Shown piece after piece: positions 48,053 through 58,107 of a DNA stretch of 64,000 nucleotides. The stretch spans positions 219,073-283,072 of the forward strand of contig NZ_JAFMZZ010000001.1 of NCBI RefSeq assembly GCF_017356245.1. The letters are read 5' to 3'. The position numbers and the translations under genes were made by a program. The notes under the pieces were generated by a model. It worked only from the letters and a program-made list of their open reading frames with translations, made no database searches and was not told the origin of the DNA. Source of the DNA: Bordetella petrii. Lineage in GTDB: Bacteria > Pseudomonadota > Gammaproteobacteria > Burkholderiales > Burkholderiaceae_B. Within the stretch, counting starts at the first letter, position 1. Every line of letters begins with the position of its first letter.

Positions 48053-49336
48053 CTATGCTACTGCGCCCGCCTGCCGGCCTTGCCGCCCGGCCAGCAGCAC
48101 CGCCGCCGCGCCCAGCTGCATCAACCCCGCCGCCACGAACAACAGTCCGTCTTGCCCGAACGCGGCGCCCCATTCGCGCAGCAGGCCGAACAGCGCGGGC
48201 GCGAACGCATAACCGGCCTGGCCGGCCGCCGTCACCCACGCCACCACGCGCGCCACGTCCGACGGCCGGAAATCGGCCTGCGCGATCAGCGGCGGCAGCG
48301 AGGTCACGTTGCCCAGGCCCATGCCGAACAGGCAGCAGCCCAGCACCATGCCGGCGCCCGACGTGCCGGCGCCCAGCAGCACCGCCGACCCCAGCGCCTG
48401 CAGCCCCAGGTTGAACGCCGCGGCGCGGCGGCGATCCATGCGCGGCGACATCACCCGCCCCAGCACCAGGCGGCCGCCGATGGCGCAGGCGGTGGCCAGG
48501 CCCATGGCCGCCCCGGCCGCGCCGCTGCCCAGCACCGGCGCCAGCATCGAAAACAAGTGCGCCACCAGCCCCACCTGCGCGAACAGGCCCAGCGAAGCGC
48601 CCAGCGCCAGGGTGCGCAGCCGCCGGTCGCGGCGCGGCGCGTCCAGGGCCGCCGCATGCACCGCGGGCGCGGGGGCAGCGGCGCGGGCCGCTGGCGCCGC
48701 ATCGCCATCGGGCGCCAGCCCCAGCGCGGCGGGCGTCTGCCGCAGCATGAACCAGGCCAGCCCGCCTATCACCACCAGCATGGCCGCCGCCACGGCCACC
48801 ACGGCCGAGCCGAATCCCAGGGCGGCGATCAGGGCCACCCACAGGGGCGAGAACACCACCCCGCCCAGGCTGGCGCCATTGAAAGCCATGCTCAGCGCCG
48901 CGGGCCGGCGGCGCTCGAACCAGGGCGACACCATGGCGTTGAGGGCCGCGCCGCTGGTCATGGCCCAGCCCGCGCCGCTGAACAGCACCGCCAGGAACAA
49001 TTGCCAGGGCTCGCGCGCGTAGCCCCAGCCCAGCAGCCCCACCGCCGTCAGCACCGCGCCCGCGCCCGTGACGGCCGCCACGCCATAGCGCCGGTGCAGC
49101 GTGCCCAGGCTGGCCACCAGGGCGGCGCCGCACAGAAAGTGCACCGTAATGGCCGACGACACCAGGGCCACCGACCAGCCGCGCGTAGCGTGCAGCACGC
49201 CCATGAAAATGGGCGGCCCGTAAAAGCCGATGCCCCATGCGAACAGCGCAATGGTGAACGCGGCCGCCACCACTCGCCATCCAAAGAAACCGCGCCGCGC
49301 AACCGCCTGCGGCGCCACCTGCGTAGATTTTTGCAT
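48053..49336 (-). CDS. MFS transporter (oxalate/formate-antiporter-like)
   Basis: A 427-residue twelve-helix protein: FFGWRVVAAAFTIALFAWGI, GFYGPPIFMGVLHATRGWSV, MVSPWFERRRPAALSMAFNG (motif of the MFS_1 monocarboxylate/OFA-type subgroup) and VLGRVMSPRMDRRRAAAFNL. The start at 49336 has CAGGAAAAG upstream. It is minus strand next to the GFA gene but with an 87-base gap. Substrate unknown. Confidence 0.87.
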   Translation of the reverse strand: MQKSTQVAPQAVARRGFFGWRVVAAAFTIALFAWGIGFYGPPIFMGVLHATRGWSVALVSSAITVHFLCGAALVASLGTLHRRYGVAAVTGAGAVLTAVGLLGWGYAREPWQLFLAVLFSGAGWAMTSGAALNAMVSPWFERRRPAALSMAFNGASLGGVVFSPLWVALIAALGFGSAVVAVAAAMLVVIGGLAWFMLRQTPAALGLAPDGDAAPAARAAAPAPAVHAAALDAPRRDRRLRTLALGASLGLFAQVGLVAHLFSMLAPVLGSGAAGAAMGLATACAIGGRLVLGRVMSPRMDRRRAAAFNLGLQALGSAVLLGAGTSGAGMVLGCCLFGMGLGNVTSLPPLIAQADFRPSDVARVVAWVTAAGQAGYAFAPALFGLLREWGAAFGQDGLLFVAAGLMQLGAAAVLLAGRQGRQAGAVA

Positions 49337-49423
49337 TAGCTTTTCCTGGCCACCGGTACCAGGCCTGGAGTCTGCCCGCAAAATGGCCGCCGATGCTGCG
49401 GCCCATATCGAAGCATCGTGCGC

Positions 49424-49774
49424 CTAGCGGGACGCGCCGTCGTACTTCTGCAGGGTCAGGGCGTCCAGGTCGATGCTGGGCACGCAGCGCAGATTCACCG
49501 CCCGCACCGGCGAGCCATCCGGATTGGCGCCATAGGCCACGGGCTGGGTGCCGCAATGACGGCAGAAGCGGTGGTCGATCTTGTGGGTGTTGAACTGGTA
49601 GGGCTGCAGGTCGTCGGCGCCGGCGTCCAGCGTGAAGACATCGGCCGGGAAAAAGCTCAGCAGGAAGCCTTTGCGGCGGCAGTGCGAACAGTTGCAGCTG
49701 ATCGCCGAGGCGGGCGGCTCGGCGTTGACGGTGAAGCGTACGGCGCCACAATGGCAGCTACCCTGGAACGGCAT
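49424..49774 (-). CDS. GFA/CENP-V family zinc protein
   Basis: A 116-residue protein with the cysteine pattern of the glutathione-dependent formaldehyde-activating family: GSCHCGAVRF, CNCSHCRRKG and FCRHCGTQPVAYG, binding two zinc ions. Shine-Dalgarno CAGGAGA is present. The family name overstates function; S-hydroxymethylglutathione synthesis is contested, and many members are uncharacterised. Confidence 0.9.
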   Translation of the reverse strand: MPFQGSCHCGAVRFTVNAEPPASAISCNCSHCRRKGFLLSFFPADVFTLDAGADDLQPYQFNTHKIDHRFCRHCGTQPVAYGANPDGSPVRAVNLRCVPSIDLDALTLQKYDGASR

Positions 49775-49945
49775 GACGGTCTCCTGGTAAATGAAGAAAC
49801 AGCAGCGCCGGATATCGGCATGGCATCGAGTCTACAGCGGGACTACACCGGGCGCGATCACTCCGACCGCGCCGGCGCGCTGCCCGCTACGGCGCCCGCG
49901 CGCGGTGGTATAAGCAAGGCTCATCCACCCTCATAGTGCGCGCCC

Positions 49946-51208
49946 ATGCCTGCTTCCGCCACCGCCGACTACGGCGATCCCGTCATGGCCCATGCCGATG
50001 CGCTGGCCCAGTGGTCTGATCATCCCGGCAACCTGACCTGCACCTACCTGACGCCCGCGCACCGCGCCACCGCGCGGCAGCTGGAAGACTGGATGCGCCA
50101 AGCCGGCTTCGACACCGTGCGGCAGGACGCGGTGGGCAATGTCATCGGCCGCTATCGCGCCGACGCCGCCATTGCGGATCCGAAGCTGGTGGCCACCGGC
50201 AGCCACTACGACACTGTGCGCAATGGCGGCCGGTACGACGGCCGGCTGGGCATTCTGCTGCCCATCGCGGTCGTGGCCCAGCTGCACCGGCGCGGCCGGC
50301 GCCTGCCGTTCGACATCGAAGTCATCGGCTTCGCCGAAGAAGAAGGCGTGCGCTATGGCGGCTCGTTTCTGGGGTCGTCGGCCTACATCGGCCAGTTCGA
50401 TCCGGCCCAGCTCGACCGCCAGGACGCCGGCGGCGTCACGCTGCGCCAGGCCATGCAGGAAGCCGGCCTCGACCCCGCCCGGGCGGCCGGCCAGGCCGCC
50501 GATGCGCGCCTGCACCATTACTTCGAGGTGCACATCGAGCAAGGCCCGGTGCTGCAGCAGCGCGGCCTGCCGCTGGGCGTGGTCACCTCCATCGCCGGTT
50601 GCGTGCGGCGCCAGCTGGTGCTGACGGGCGCGGCCGGCCATGCCGGCACCACGCCGATGGACTTGCGCCGCGACGCCGCCTGCGCGGCGGCCGAGATCGT
50701 GCTGGCCGTCGAGGCGCGCTGCCGCCAAGAGCCCGGCCTGGTCGGCACCGTGGGCATGCTGCAGGTGCCGGACGGCTCGATCAACGTCATTCCCGGCGCC
50801 TGCCACCTGACCCTGGACGTGCGCGCCGCGCACGACGCCGCGCGCGACCGGGCGCTGGCCGACATCGATGCGCGCATCCAGGAAATCTGCGCGCGCCGCG
50901 GCATCGAACATACTTCGCAGGAACTGATGCGCGTGCCCGCCTCGCCCTGTTCGCCCGCCCACCAGGAACTGTGGCGGCAGGCCGTGGCCGCGCAAGGCCT
51001 GTCCGTGCTGGATCTGCCCTCGGGCGCCGGCCACGACGCCATGCTGCTGGGCCGCAAAGTGCCGGTCAGCATGCTGTTCGTGCGCTGCGGCAACGGCGGC
51101 GTCAGCCACAACCCCCAGGAAACCATGACCGCCGCCGACGCCCAGCTGGCCGGCCAGGCGGTGATGGACTTCCTGGCCCGCTGCGCGTCGGAGATCGAAA
51201 CGGCGTGA
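49946..51208 (+). CDS. Zn-dependent M20 amidohydrolase (allantoate amidohydrolase-like)
   Basis: A 420-residue binuclear metal hydrolase, paralogous to the one at 2182. Motifs: GSHYDTVRNGGRYDG (from residue 85), GFAEEEGVRYGGSFLGS, HIEQGPVL, GHAGTTPMDLRRDA, LPSGAGHDAM and GGVSHNPQE. These match allantoate amidohydrolase (AllC) better than the first copy does. No other ureide genes are adjacent. It is followed by repeat family A copy 6. Confidence 0.87.
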   Translation: MPASATADYGDPVMAHADALAQWSDHPGNLTCTYLTPAHRATARQLEDWMRQAGFDTVRQDAVGNVIGRYRADAAIADPKLVATGSHYDTVRNGGRYDGRLGILLPIAVVAQLHRRGRRLPFDIEVIGFAEEEGVRYGGSFLGSSAYIGQFDPAQLDRQDAGGVTLRQAMQEAGLDPARAAGQAADARLHHYFEVHIEQGPVLQQRGLPLGVVTSIAGCVRRQLVLTGAAGHAGTTPMDLRRDAACAAAEIVLAVEARCRQEPGLVGTVGMLQVPDGSINVIPGACHLTLDVRAAHDAARDRALADIDARIQEICARRGIEHTSQELMRVPASPCSPAHQELWRQAVAAQGLSVLDLPSGAGHDAMLLGRKVPVSMLFVRCGNGGVSHNPQETMTAADAQLAGQAVMDFLARCASEIETA

Positions 51209-51234
51209 TGTTTCCGCAAGGCCTGCAGGCCTTG

Positions 51235-51328
51235 CAGGTGTCAGGCTCCCGCAGGGTGCCTGACACCGAAGTGCGCAGCGACTGTCTCCACAACACGGTG
51301 TCTGACACCTTGCGGAGTCAGACACCTG
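51235..51328. repeat. Repeat family A, copy 6 (94 bp)
   Basis: CAGGTGTCAGGCTCCCGCAG...GCCTGACACC, a spacer, then GGTGTCTGACACCTTGCGGA...CAGACACCTG. A complete, well-conserved copy between the convergent amidohydrolase and LysR genes, starting 26 bases after the amidohydrolase stop. Confidence 0.88.
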
Positions 51329-51340
51329 CCACCCGTCCTC

Positions 51341-52264
51341 CTACCGCGCCGGCAGCAACCCCGGCCGGCCTTCGTGCGCCGCGTGCGCCTTGTCCAGGAT
51401 GAATTCGATCAGCATGGAAATCGCCCGCGGATGATGGCGGCTGGGCATGTACAGCAAGTACATGCCGCGGCCGAAAATGCTCAGCCGCCAATCGTTCAAC
51501 GCCGTCAGCAGCCTGCCCTGCGCCACGTCTTCGTACACCACGTAGTCGGGCACCACCGCCACCCCCAGCCCCGCCAGCGCGGCATCGCGCAGGAACGGAT
51601 AATTGCGCGACACCACGGTGGGGTCCAGCGTCACCTGCTGGCGCTGGCTGCCCTGGTACGCCGACAGCCGCAGCGGACGGCCGATGACGGCGGCGCTGAT
51701 CACCGGCGCGCCGCACAGCGCCTCGGGCCGCTGCGGCAGCCCGCGCCGCGCCGCATAGGCCGGCGACGCGCAGGCCACGTAGCGCACCTTGCCCAGTTCG
51801 CGCGCCACCAGGTGGCCGGGCGGTTCCGATGTGATGCGCACCGCGATATCCACTTCTTCGCGCAGCAAGTCTTCCACGCTGTTCTCGAACAGCACGTCCA
51901 GCACAATGCCCGGATAGTTGCGCTTGAATTCCAGCAGCCAGGGCGACATCACGAACTGCCCATAGCCGCTGGGCACGCTCAGGCGCACGCGGCCCTGCGG
52001 CGTCTTGCCCAGGGTCTCGACGGACTCGTGCGCGGCGGCCAGTTCGTCGCGGATGCTGCAGCCATGCTGGTACAGCTTCAGGCCGATTTCGGTGGGCTCG
52101 ACCCGGCGCGTGGTGCGGCGCACCAGCTGCATGCCCACCGCGCGTTCCAGCTGCCCCAGGTGATAGCTGACGTTGGCGCGCGTCATCTTCAGGCGGCGCG
52201 CGGCTTCGCTCAGATTGCCGGCATCCAGGATTTCGACCAGCAAGGTCAGTGCTTTGGTGTCCAT
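51341..52264 (-). CDS. LysR-type transcriptional regulator of the acyl-CoA operon
   Basis: A 307-residue LysR regulator with HTH LTLLVEILDAGNLSEAARRL and KMTRANVSYHLGQLERAVGM. The effector domain resembles the DmlR/YhjC group (VRLSVPSGYGQFVMSPWLLE, IRITSEPPGHLVARELGKVR). It is divergent from the FadB-like gene with TTGTCAA repeats between them, so it probably controls the eight-gene operon and itself. The inducer is likely the transported acid or its CoA ester. Confidence 0.9.
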   Translation of the reverse strand: MDTKALTLLVEILDAGNLSEAARRLKMTRANVSYHLGQLERAVGMQLVRRTTRRVEPTEIGLKLYQHGCSIRDELAAAHESVETLGKTPQGRVRLSVPSGYGQFVMSPWLLEFKRNYPGIVLDVLFENSVEDLLREEVDIAVRITSEPPGHLVARELGKVRYVACASPAYAARRGLPQRPEALCGAPVISAAVIGRPLRLSAYQGSQRQQVTLDPTVVSRNYPFLRDAALAGLGVAVVPDYVVYEDVAQGRLLTALNDWRLSIFGRGMYLLYMPSRHHPRAISMLIEFILDKAHAAHEGRPGLLPAR

Positions 52265-52273
52265 GACTGGCGA

Positions 52274-52321
52274 TTGTCAAATTTTCTTGTACGCACTGTC
52301 AACTCTTGATGCCATTGTCAA
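52274..52321. promoter_or_regulatory. TTGTCAA repeats in the LysR/acyl-CoA operon divergent promoter
   Basis: Three direct copies (TTGTCAA at 52274, CTGTCAA at 52296, TTGTCAA at 52315), spaced 22 and 19 bases, lie in an AT-rich interval. CTTGAT (52304) and CTGATCAAG (52332) add inverted half-sites. About two helical turns between copies suits a LysR tetramer. Confidence 0.45.
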
Positions 52322-52408
52322 GATTAACTTGCTGATCAAGAATAAAGAGCGATATTCACGCCCCACACCAGACAGGCCGCATGGCCTGCATCCCCGGAGA
52401 CAGCATCC

Positions 52409-54529
52409 ATGGCAGAGCGCGCGCCTCACGGCGCCGTTGCATCGCAGCGGCACGACGGCATCCTGGTCCTTACCATCGACCATCCCCCGGTAAACGCGCT
52501 CAGCGCCGACGTGCGCCGCGGCCTGGCGGATGCCGTCCAGGCCGCGCAGGCCGATGCCGGCGTGCGGGCCATCGTGCTGGCGGGCGCCGGCCGCAATTTC
52601 ATTGCCGGCGCCGACATCCGCGAATTCGGCAAGCCGCCCCAGCCACCGGCGCTGCCCGACGTCTGCAACGCCATCGAAGCCAGCGCCAAGCCCGTCGTGG
52701 CCGCGCTGCATGGCGCCGCGCTGGGCGGCGGCCTGGAAATCGCCCTGGCGGCGCATTATCGCGTGGCCCTGCGTGGCGCCAGGCTCGGCCTGCCCGAGGT
52801 CAACCTGGGCCTGCTGCCCGGCGCCGGCGGCACGCAGCGCGCGCCCCGCCTGGCGGGCGCCGCGGCCGCGCTCGACCTGATGCTGTCGGGCCGGCACGCC
52901 AGCGCCGACGAAGCCCTGTCATGGGGCCTGATCGACCGCGTGGACGACGGCGCCGACGCGCAGGCCGCCGGCCTGGCCTACGCGCGCGAACTGCTGGCGC
53001 AGGGCGCCGGCCCGCGCCGCACCCGCGACGCCACAGCCGCGCTGGCCGACCGCCAGGCCGCGCAGGCAGCCATCGACGCCGCGCGCGCCCAGGTCCAGGC
53101 GCGCTCGCGCGGCCTGTTCTCGCCCGGCAAAATCGTCGATGCCGTGCAGGCGGCGCTCGACCAGCCCTTCGACGAAGGCCTGCGCACCGAGCGCGCGCTG
53201 TTCCTGCAGTGCCTCGACAGCCCGCAGCGCGCGGCGCTGGTGCACGCCTTCTTCGCCGAACGCGAAACCGCCAAGGCCCCCGAAACGCACCAGGCCCGGC
53301 CCCGGCCGCTGCAACGCCTGGGCGTGATCGGCGGCGGCACCATGGGCGCCGGCATCGCGGTGGCCATGCTGGATGCCGGCCTGCCGGTCGTCATGGTGGA
53401 ACAGAACGACGAAGCCCTGGCGCGCGGCCGCGCCCGCGTCGAGCAGGTATACGACCTGCTGGTCAAGAAAGGCCGCCTGGACGCCGCCGGCAAGGCCGAA
53501 CGCATGGCGCGCTATACCGGCGCCACCCGGTACGAAGCCCTGGCCGACGCCGACCTGATCGTCGAAGCCGTATTCGAAGACATGGACGTCAAGCTGGCGG
53601 TGTTCGCCGAGCTCGACCGCATTGCCAAGCAAGGCGCGGTGCTGGCCACCAACACGTCGTACCTGGACATCGACCGCATCGCCGCCGGCACGCGCCGGCC
53701 GGGCGACGTGCTGGGCCTGCATTTCTTCTCGCCGGCCAACATCATGAAGCTGCTCGAGATCGTGGTGGGCGCGCACAGCGCGCCCGATACCGTGGCCACC
53801 GGCTTCGAACTGGCGCGCCTCTTGCGCAAGACGCCGGTGCGCGCCGGCGTCTGCGACGGCTTCATCGGCAACCGCATCCTGGCCGTATACCGCCAGGCCG
53901 CCGACCTGATGCTGGAAGACGGCGCCTCGCCCTATCAGATCGACGACGCGGTGCGCGCCTTCGGCTACCCCATGGGCCCCTACCAGGTGGCCGACCTGGC
54001 CGGCGGCGACATCGGCTGGGCCACGCGCAAGCGCCGCGCCGCCACGCGCGACCCCAAGCTGCGCTACGTGCAGATCCCCGACCGGCTGTGCGAGCGCGGC
54101 TGGTTCGGGCAAAAAACCGGCCGCGGCTTCTACCTGTACCCCGACGGCGCGCGTACCGGCACGCCCGACCCCGAAGTGCTGGCCATCATCGACGCCGAGC
54201 GCCAGCGCGCCGGCGTCACGGCGCGGCCGTTCACGCAGGAAGACATCCTGCGCCGCTACCTGGCCGCCATGGTCAACGAAGCCGCCAACGTGCTGCGCGA
54301 AGGCATCGCGCTGCGTCCGCTGGACATCGACGTGGTGTTCCTGTCGGGCTACGGATTTCCGCGCTTTCGCGGCGGGCCGCTGCACTATGCCGACCAGGTA
54401 GGCCTGCCGCGCATCCTGGCCGACATCCGCGAATTCGCGCACGAAGACCCGCACTTCTGGAAACCGTCGCCGCTGCTGGTCGAGCTGGCCGAAAGCGGCC
54501 GGGGCTTCGCCAGCCTGAACCGCGCCTGA
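52409..54529 (+). CDS. Bifunctional enoyl-CoA hydratase / 3-hydroxyacyl-CoA dehydrogenase (FadB/PimF-like)
   Basis: A 706-residue beta-oxidation enzyme. The N-terminal hydratase (about 10-190) has both catalytic-type glutamates in [10 protein letters not shown] and [18 protein letters not shown]. The NAD-binding dehydrogenase fold starts near 303 ([17 protein letters not shown]), with the catalytic His in [20 protein letters not shown], and two C-terminal HAD domains follow. First gene of the operon; GGAGA upstream of the ATG. In the pim pathway this role belongs to PimF. Confidence 0.92.
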   Translation: MAERAPHGAVASQRHDGILVLTIDHPPVNALSADVRRGLADAVQAAQADAGVRAIVLAGAGRNFIAGADIREFGKPPQPPALPDVCNAIEASAKPVVAALHGAALGGGLEIALAAHYRVALRGARLGLPEVNLGLLPGAGGTQRAPRLAGAAAALDLMLSGRHASADEALSWGLIDRVDDGADAQAAGLAYARELLAQGAGPRRTRDATAALADRQAAQAAIDAARAQVQARSRGLFSPGKIVDAVQAALDQPFDEGLRTERALFLQCLDSPQRAALVHAFFAERETAKAPETHQARPRPLQRLGVIGGGTMGAGIAVAMLDAGLPVVMVEQNDEALARGRARVEQVYDLLVKKGRLDAAGKAERMARYTGATRYEALADADLIVEAVFEDMDVKLAVFAELDRIAKQGAVLATNTSYLDIDRIAAGTRRPGDVLGLHFFSPANIMKLLEIVVGAHSAPDTVATGFELARLLRKTPVRAGVCDGFIGNRILAVYRQAADLMLEDGASPYQIDDAVRAFGYPMGPYQVADLAGGDIGWATRKRRAATRDPKLRYVQIPDRLCERGWFGQKTGRGFYLYPDGARTGTPDPEVLAIIDAERQRAGVTARPFTQEDILRRYLAAMVNEAANVLREGIALRPLDIDVVFLSGYGFPRFRGGPLHYADQVGLPRILADIREFAHEDPHFWKPSPLLVELAESGRGFASLNRA

Positions 54530-54561
54530 AGCGCTTCACCCTATTCTCCGGAACCCATCCC

Positions 54562-55743
54562 ATGCGCGAAGCTGTCATTGTCTCTACCGCCCGCACGCCC
54601 ATCACCAAGGCCCATCGCGGCGAATTCAACCTGACCCCCGGCCCCACGTTGGCGGCCTTCGCGGTGCGCGCCGCGGTCCAGCGCGCCGGCATCGATCCGG
54701 CCCTGATCGAAGACGCCATCATCGGCTGCGGCTACCCCGAAGGCACCACCGGGCGCAACATCGGCCGCCAGGCGGTGATCCGCGCCGGCCTGCCCACCAG
54801 CGTGGCCGGCGCCACCGTGAACCGCTTTTGCGCGTCGGGCCTGCAGGCCATCGCCAGCGCCGCCGCCCGCATCGTCATGGACGGCGCGCCGGCCATGATC
54901 GCCGGCGGCGTCGAATCGGTATCGCACATCCGCACCCGCGACGACCCCAACGCTGGCATCGACCCATGGACGCTGCAGCACAAGCCGGAACTGTACCTGC
55001 CCATGATCGAAACGGCCGATATCGTGGCCGCGCGGTACGGCATCAGCCGCGAAGCGCAAGACCGCTTCAGCGTGGAAAGCCAGCGGCGCACCGCCGAGGC
55101 GCAGGCGGCCGGGCGCTACCGCGACGAAATCATTGCCGTCACCACCACCATGGCGGTTACCGACAAGGCCACGGGCACGGTCACGCAGCGCGAAGTCACG
55201 CTCGATGCCGACACCTGCAACCGGCCCGGCACCACCTACGAAAGCCTGGCCCGGCTGGAACCCGTGCGCGGCCCCGGCCAGTTCATCACGGCCGGCAATG
55301 CCTCGCAGCTGTCCGACGGCGCCGCGGCCTGCGTCCTGATGGAAGCGCGCGACGCCGAACGCGCCGGCCTGCAGCCGCTGGGCGCCTTCCGCGGCCTGGC
55401 CGTCGCGGGCTGCGAGCCCGATGAAATGGGCATCGGGCCGGTCTATGCGGTGCCGCGCCTGCTGGCGCGCCACGGCCTGAAGGTCGACGATATCGATCTC
55501 TGGGAACTGAACGAAGCCTTCGCCTCGCAGGCGCTGTACTGCCAGCAGACCCTGGGCATTCCGCCGGAAAAACTCAACGTCGACGGCGGCGCCATTTCGC
55601 TGGGCCACCCGTTCGGCGTCACGGGCGCGCGGCTGGCCGGCCACATTCTTATCGAAGGCCGCCGGCGCGGCGCGCGCCATGCCGTGGTCACCATGTGCGT
55701 GGGCGGCGGCATGGGTGCGGCCGGCCTGTTCGAAATCTATTAA
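54562..55743 (+). CDS. Acetyl-CoA C-acyltransferase (thiolase, FadA/PimB-like)
   Basis: A 393-residue degradative thiolase. The acylated Cys90 is in [13 protein letters not shown], the active-site His in [16 protein letters not shown], and the second Cys in [14 protein letters not shown]. It starts [14 protein letters not shown]. It should release acetyl-CoA from the 3-ketoacyl-CoA made by the preceding enzyme. It lies 32 bases downstream of that gene, in the same operon. Confidence 0.93.
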   Translation: MREAVIVSTARTPITKAHRGEFNLTPGPTLAAFAVRAAVQRAGIDPALIEDAIIGCGYPEGTTGRNIGRQAVIRAGLPTSVAGATVNRFCASGLQAIASAAARIVMDGAPAMIAGGVESVSHIRTRDDPNAGIDPWTLQHKPELYLPMIETADIVAARYGISREAQDRFSVESQRRTAEAQAAGRYRDEIIAVTTTMAVTDKATGTVTQREVTLDADTCNRPGTTYESLARLEPVRGPGQFITAGNASQLSDGAAACVLMEARDAERAGLQPLGAFRGLAVAGCEPDEMGIGPVYAVPRLLARHGLKVDDIDLWELNEAFASQALYCQQTLGIPPEKLNVDGGAISLGHPFGVTGARLAGHILIEGRRRGARHAVVTMCVGGGMGAAGLFEIY

Positions 55744-55757
55744 GCGCGAGACCCTCC

Positions 55758-56954
55758 ATGGACCTGAATTTCACCCCCGAAGAAGAATCCTTCCGCGCCG
55801 AAGTGCGCGCCTTCCTGGCCGCCGAGCTGCCGGACGGCCTGGCGCGCAAGGTGCGCGAAAACCGGCACCTGTCCAAGGCCGACATGGAGGCCTGGCATGC
55901 CATCCTGAACGCGCGCGGCTGGCTGGCCAGCCACTGGCCGCGCGAATACGGCGGCACCGGCTGGACCGCCGTGCAGAAGTTCATCTTCGAAAACGAATGC
56001 GCCCTGGCCCATGCCCCGCGCATCGTGCCCTTCGGCCTGAGCATGCTGGGGCCGGTGCTGATCAAGTACGGCAACGAAGCCCAAAAGCGCCACTGGCTGC
56101 CGCGTATCCTGAACGGCGCCGACTGGTGGTGCCAGGGCTATTCCGAGCCCGGCGCGGGTTCCGACCTGGCCTCGCTCAAGACCAGCGCGGTGCGCGACGG
56201 CGACCACTACATCGTCAACGGCCAGAAAACCTGGACCACGCTCGGCCAGCACGCCAACATGATCTTCTGCCTGGTGCGCACCCGCAGCGAAGGCAAGCCG
56301 CAGGAAGGCATCAGCTTCCTGCTCATCGACATGAACACGCCCGGCATCGAGGTGCGGCCCATCATCACCCTGGACGGCGAGCACGAAGTCAACGAAGTGT
56401 TCTTTTCCGACGTGCGCGTGCCGGCCGCCAACCTGGTGGGCGAAGAAAACCGCGGCTGGTCTTGCGCCAAGTACCTGCTGACCTACGAGCGCACCAACAT
56501 CGCCGGCGTGGGGCTGTCCACCGCCGCCCTGCTGCAGCTCAAGGCCGTGGCCGCGCGCCAGGTCAGGAACGGCAAGCCGCTGGCGCAAGACCCGGCCTTC
56601 GCGGCGCGGCTGGCGCGCGTCGAGATCGAGCTCGACAACATGCGCATCACCAACCTGCGCGTGCTGGCCGCGGCCGCCAACGGCGGAGCGCCCGGCGCCG
56701 AAAGCTCGATGCTGAAGATCCGCGGCACCCAGATCCGCCAGGAAATCACCGCGCTGAACCGCCGCGCCATGGGCATCTACGCGCGCCCCTACATGGCGCA
56801 GGCGCTGGAAGACGGCTACGCCGGCCCGCGCATCGGCCCGGCCGGTGCCGACAGCGCGGCCGCCCAGTATTTCAACTACCGCAAGCTGTCGATCTTCGGC
56901 GGCTCGAACGAAATCCAGAAGAACATCATCTCGAAGATGATCCTGGGACTGTAA
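55758..56954 (+). CDS. Acyl-CoA dehydrogenase, PimC-like subunit
   Basis: A 398-residue FAD flavoprotein: MDLNFTPEEESFRAEVRAFL, WCQGYSEPGAGSDLASLKT (flavin/substrate loop), NGQKTWTTLGQHANMIF, and the C-terminal LSIFGGSNEIQKNIISKMIL. Where many medium-chain enzymes have Glu-Gly-Thr, this reads Gly-Gly-Ser, so the catalytic base lies elsewhere or on a partner subunit. It is followed 12 bases later by a second, smaller family member, resembling heteromeric PimCD. Confidence 0.9.
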   Translation: MDLNFTPEEESFRAEVRAFLAAELPDGLARKVRENRHLSKADMEAWHAILNARGWLASHWPREYGGTGWTAVQKFIFENECALAHAPRIVPFGLSMLGPVLIKYGNEAQKRHWLPRILNGADWWCQGYSEPGAGSDLASLKTSAVRDGDHYIVNGQKTWTTLGQHANMIFCLVRTRSEGKPQEGISFLLIDMNTPGIEVRPIITLDGEHEVNEVFFSDVRVPAANLVGEENRGWSCAKYLLTYERTNIAGVGLSTAALLQLKAVAARQVRNGKPLAQDPAFAARLARVEIELDNMRITNLRVLAAAANGGAPGAESSMLKIRGTQIRQEITALNRRAMGIYARPYMAQALEDGYAGPRIGPAGADSAAAQYFNYRKLSIFGGSNEIQKNIISKMILGL

Positions 56955-56966
56955 GGAACAAGCAGC

Positions 56967-58103
56967 ATGAATTTCGACCATACCGAAGACCGGCGCATGC
57001 TGTCGGACATGTTGAAACGCTTCGTGGCCGAGCAATACGGGTTCGCGGTGCGCGACCGCGTCGCGGGCTCGCCGGAAGGCTACAGCGCCGAATTCTGGCA
57101 GCGCTACGCCGAACTGGGCGCCATCGGCGCGCTGTTCGACGAAGCCGATGGCGGCCTGGGCGGCAGCGGCTTCGACATTGCCGTGGTGTTCGAAGCCCTG
57201 GGCCGCGGCCTGGTGGTGGAACCCTTCCTCGACGCGCTGATGGCCGGCGACGCCATTGCCGCCGCCGGCACGCCGGCGCAAAAGCAAGTGCTCGAAGGCC
57301 TGCTGGCCGGGTCCGCCATCGTGGCCCTGGCCCATGCCGAGCCGCAGGCCGGCTACGAGCTGGCGCAGGTCGAGACGCGCGCGCGGCCCGACGGCGACGG
57401 CTGGCTGCTCGACGGCGCCAAGGCCGTGGTCGCCCAGGCCGAGCATGCCGGCCTGTTCGTGGTGTCGGCGCGCACCGCCGGCAGCCCGGGCGATGCCGAC
57501 GGCATTTCGCTGTTCCTGGTGGCGGCCGGCACACCCGGCCTGCAGGTGCAGGGCTACCCGCTGATCGACGGCGGCCGCGCCGGCGACCTGGCGCTGGCCG
57601 GCGTGCGGGTCGGCGCCGATGCGCTGCTGGGCCAGCCGGGCACGGGGCATGCCGTACTCGAACGCAGCATCGGCAAGGGCCTGCTGGCGCTGTGCGCCGA
57701 AGCGGTCGGCGCCATGGACGCCGCGCGCGACGCCACGCTCGAATACCTGCAGACGCGCAAGCAGTTCGGCGTGCCCATCGGCCGCTTCCAGGCCCTGCAG
57801 CACCGCATGGCCGATGTGCTGCTCGAAATCGAACAGGCGCGCTCGGCCGTCATCAACGCCGCCGCGCAGCTCGGCCACGCCGACCGCGCCACCCGCGAAC
57901 GCGCCCTGTCGGCCGCCAAGGCCACCATCGGCCGCGTGGGCATCCTGGTGGCCGAAGAATGCATCCAGCTGCACGGCGGCATCGGCATGACCTGGGAATT
58001 GCCCCTGGCCCACTACGCCAAGCGCCTGGTCATGATCGACCACCAGCTGGGCGACGAAGACCACCACCTGGCGCGCTTCATCGCGCTGGCTCCCCAGGAC
58101 TGA
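56967..58103 (+). CDS. Acyl-CoA dehydrogenase, PimD-like subunit
   Basis: A 378-residue member: MNFDHTEDRRMLSDMLKRFV, the short N-terminal domain, LCAEAVGAMDAARDATLEYL, QTRKQFGVPIGRFQALQHRM, and VAEECIQLHGGIGMTWELPL. It lacks the canonical FAD-loop sequence (ALAHAEPQAGYELAQV in its place), as in the partner subunits of heterotetrameric dehydrogenases. Shine-Dalgarno AAGGA is present. Likely to form a complex with the preceding protein. Confidence 0.88.
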   Translation: MNFDHTEDRRMLSDMLKRFVAEQYGFAVRDRVAGSPEGYSAEFWQRYAELGAIGALFDEADGGLGGSGFDIAVVFEALGRGLVVEPFLDALMAGDAIAAAGTPAQKQVLEGLLAGSAIVALAHAEPQAGYELAQVETRARPDGDGWLLDGAKAVVAQAEHAGLFVVSARTAGSPGDADGISLFLVAAGTPGLQVQGYPLIDGGRAGDLALAGVRVGADALLGQPGTGHAVLERSIGKGLLALCAEAVGAMDAARDATLEYLQTRKQFGVPIGRFQALQHRMADVLLEIEQARSAVINAAAQLGHADRATRERALSAAKATIGRVGILVAEECIQLHGGIGMTWELPLAHYAKRLVMIDHQLGDEDHHLARFIALAPQD

Positions 58104-58107
58104 CGCC

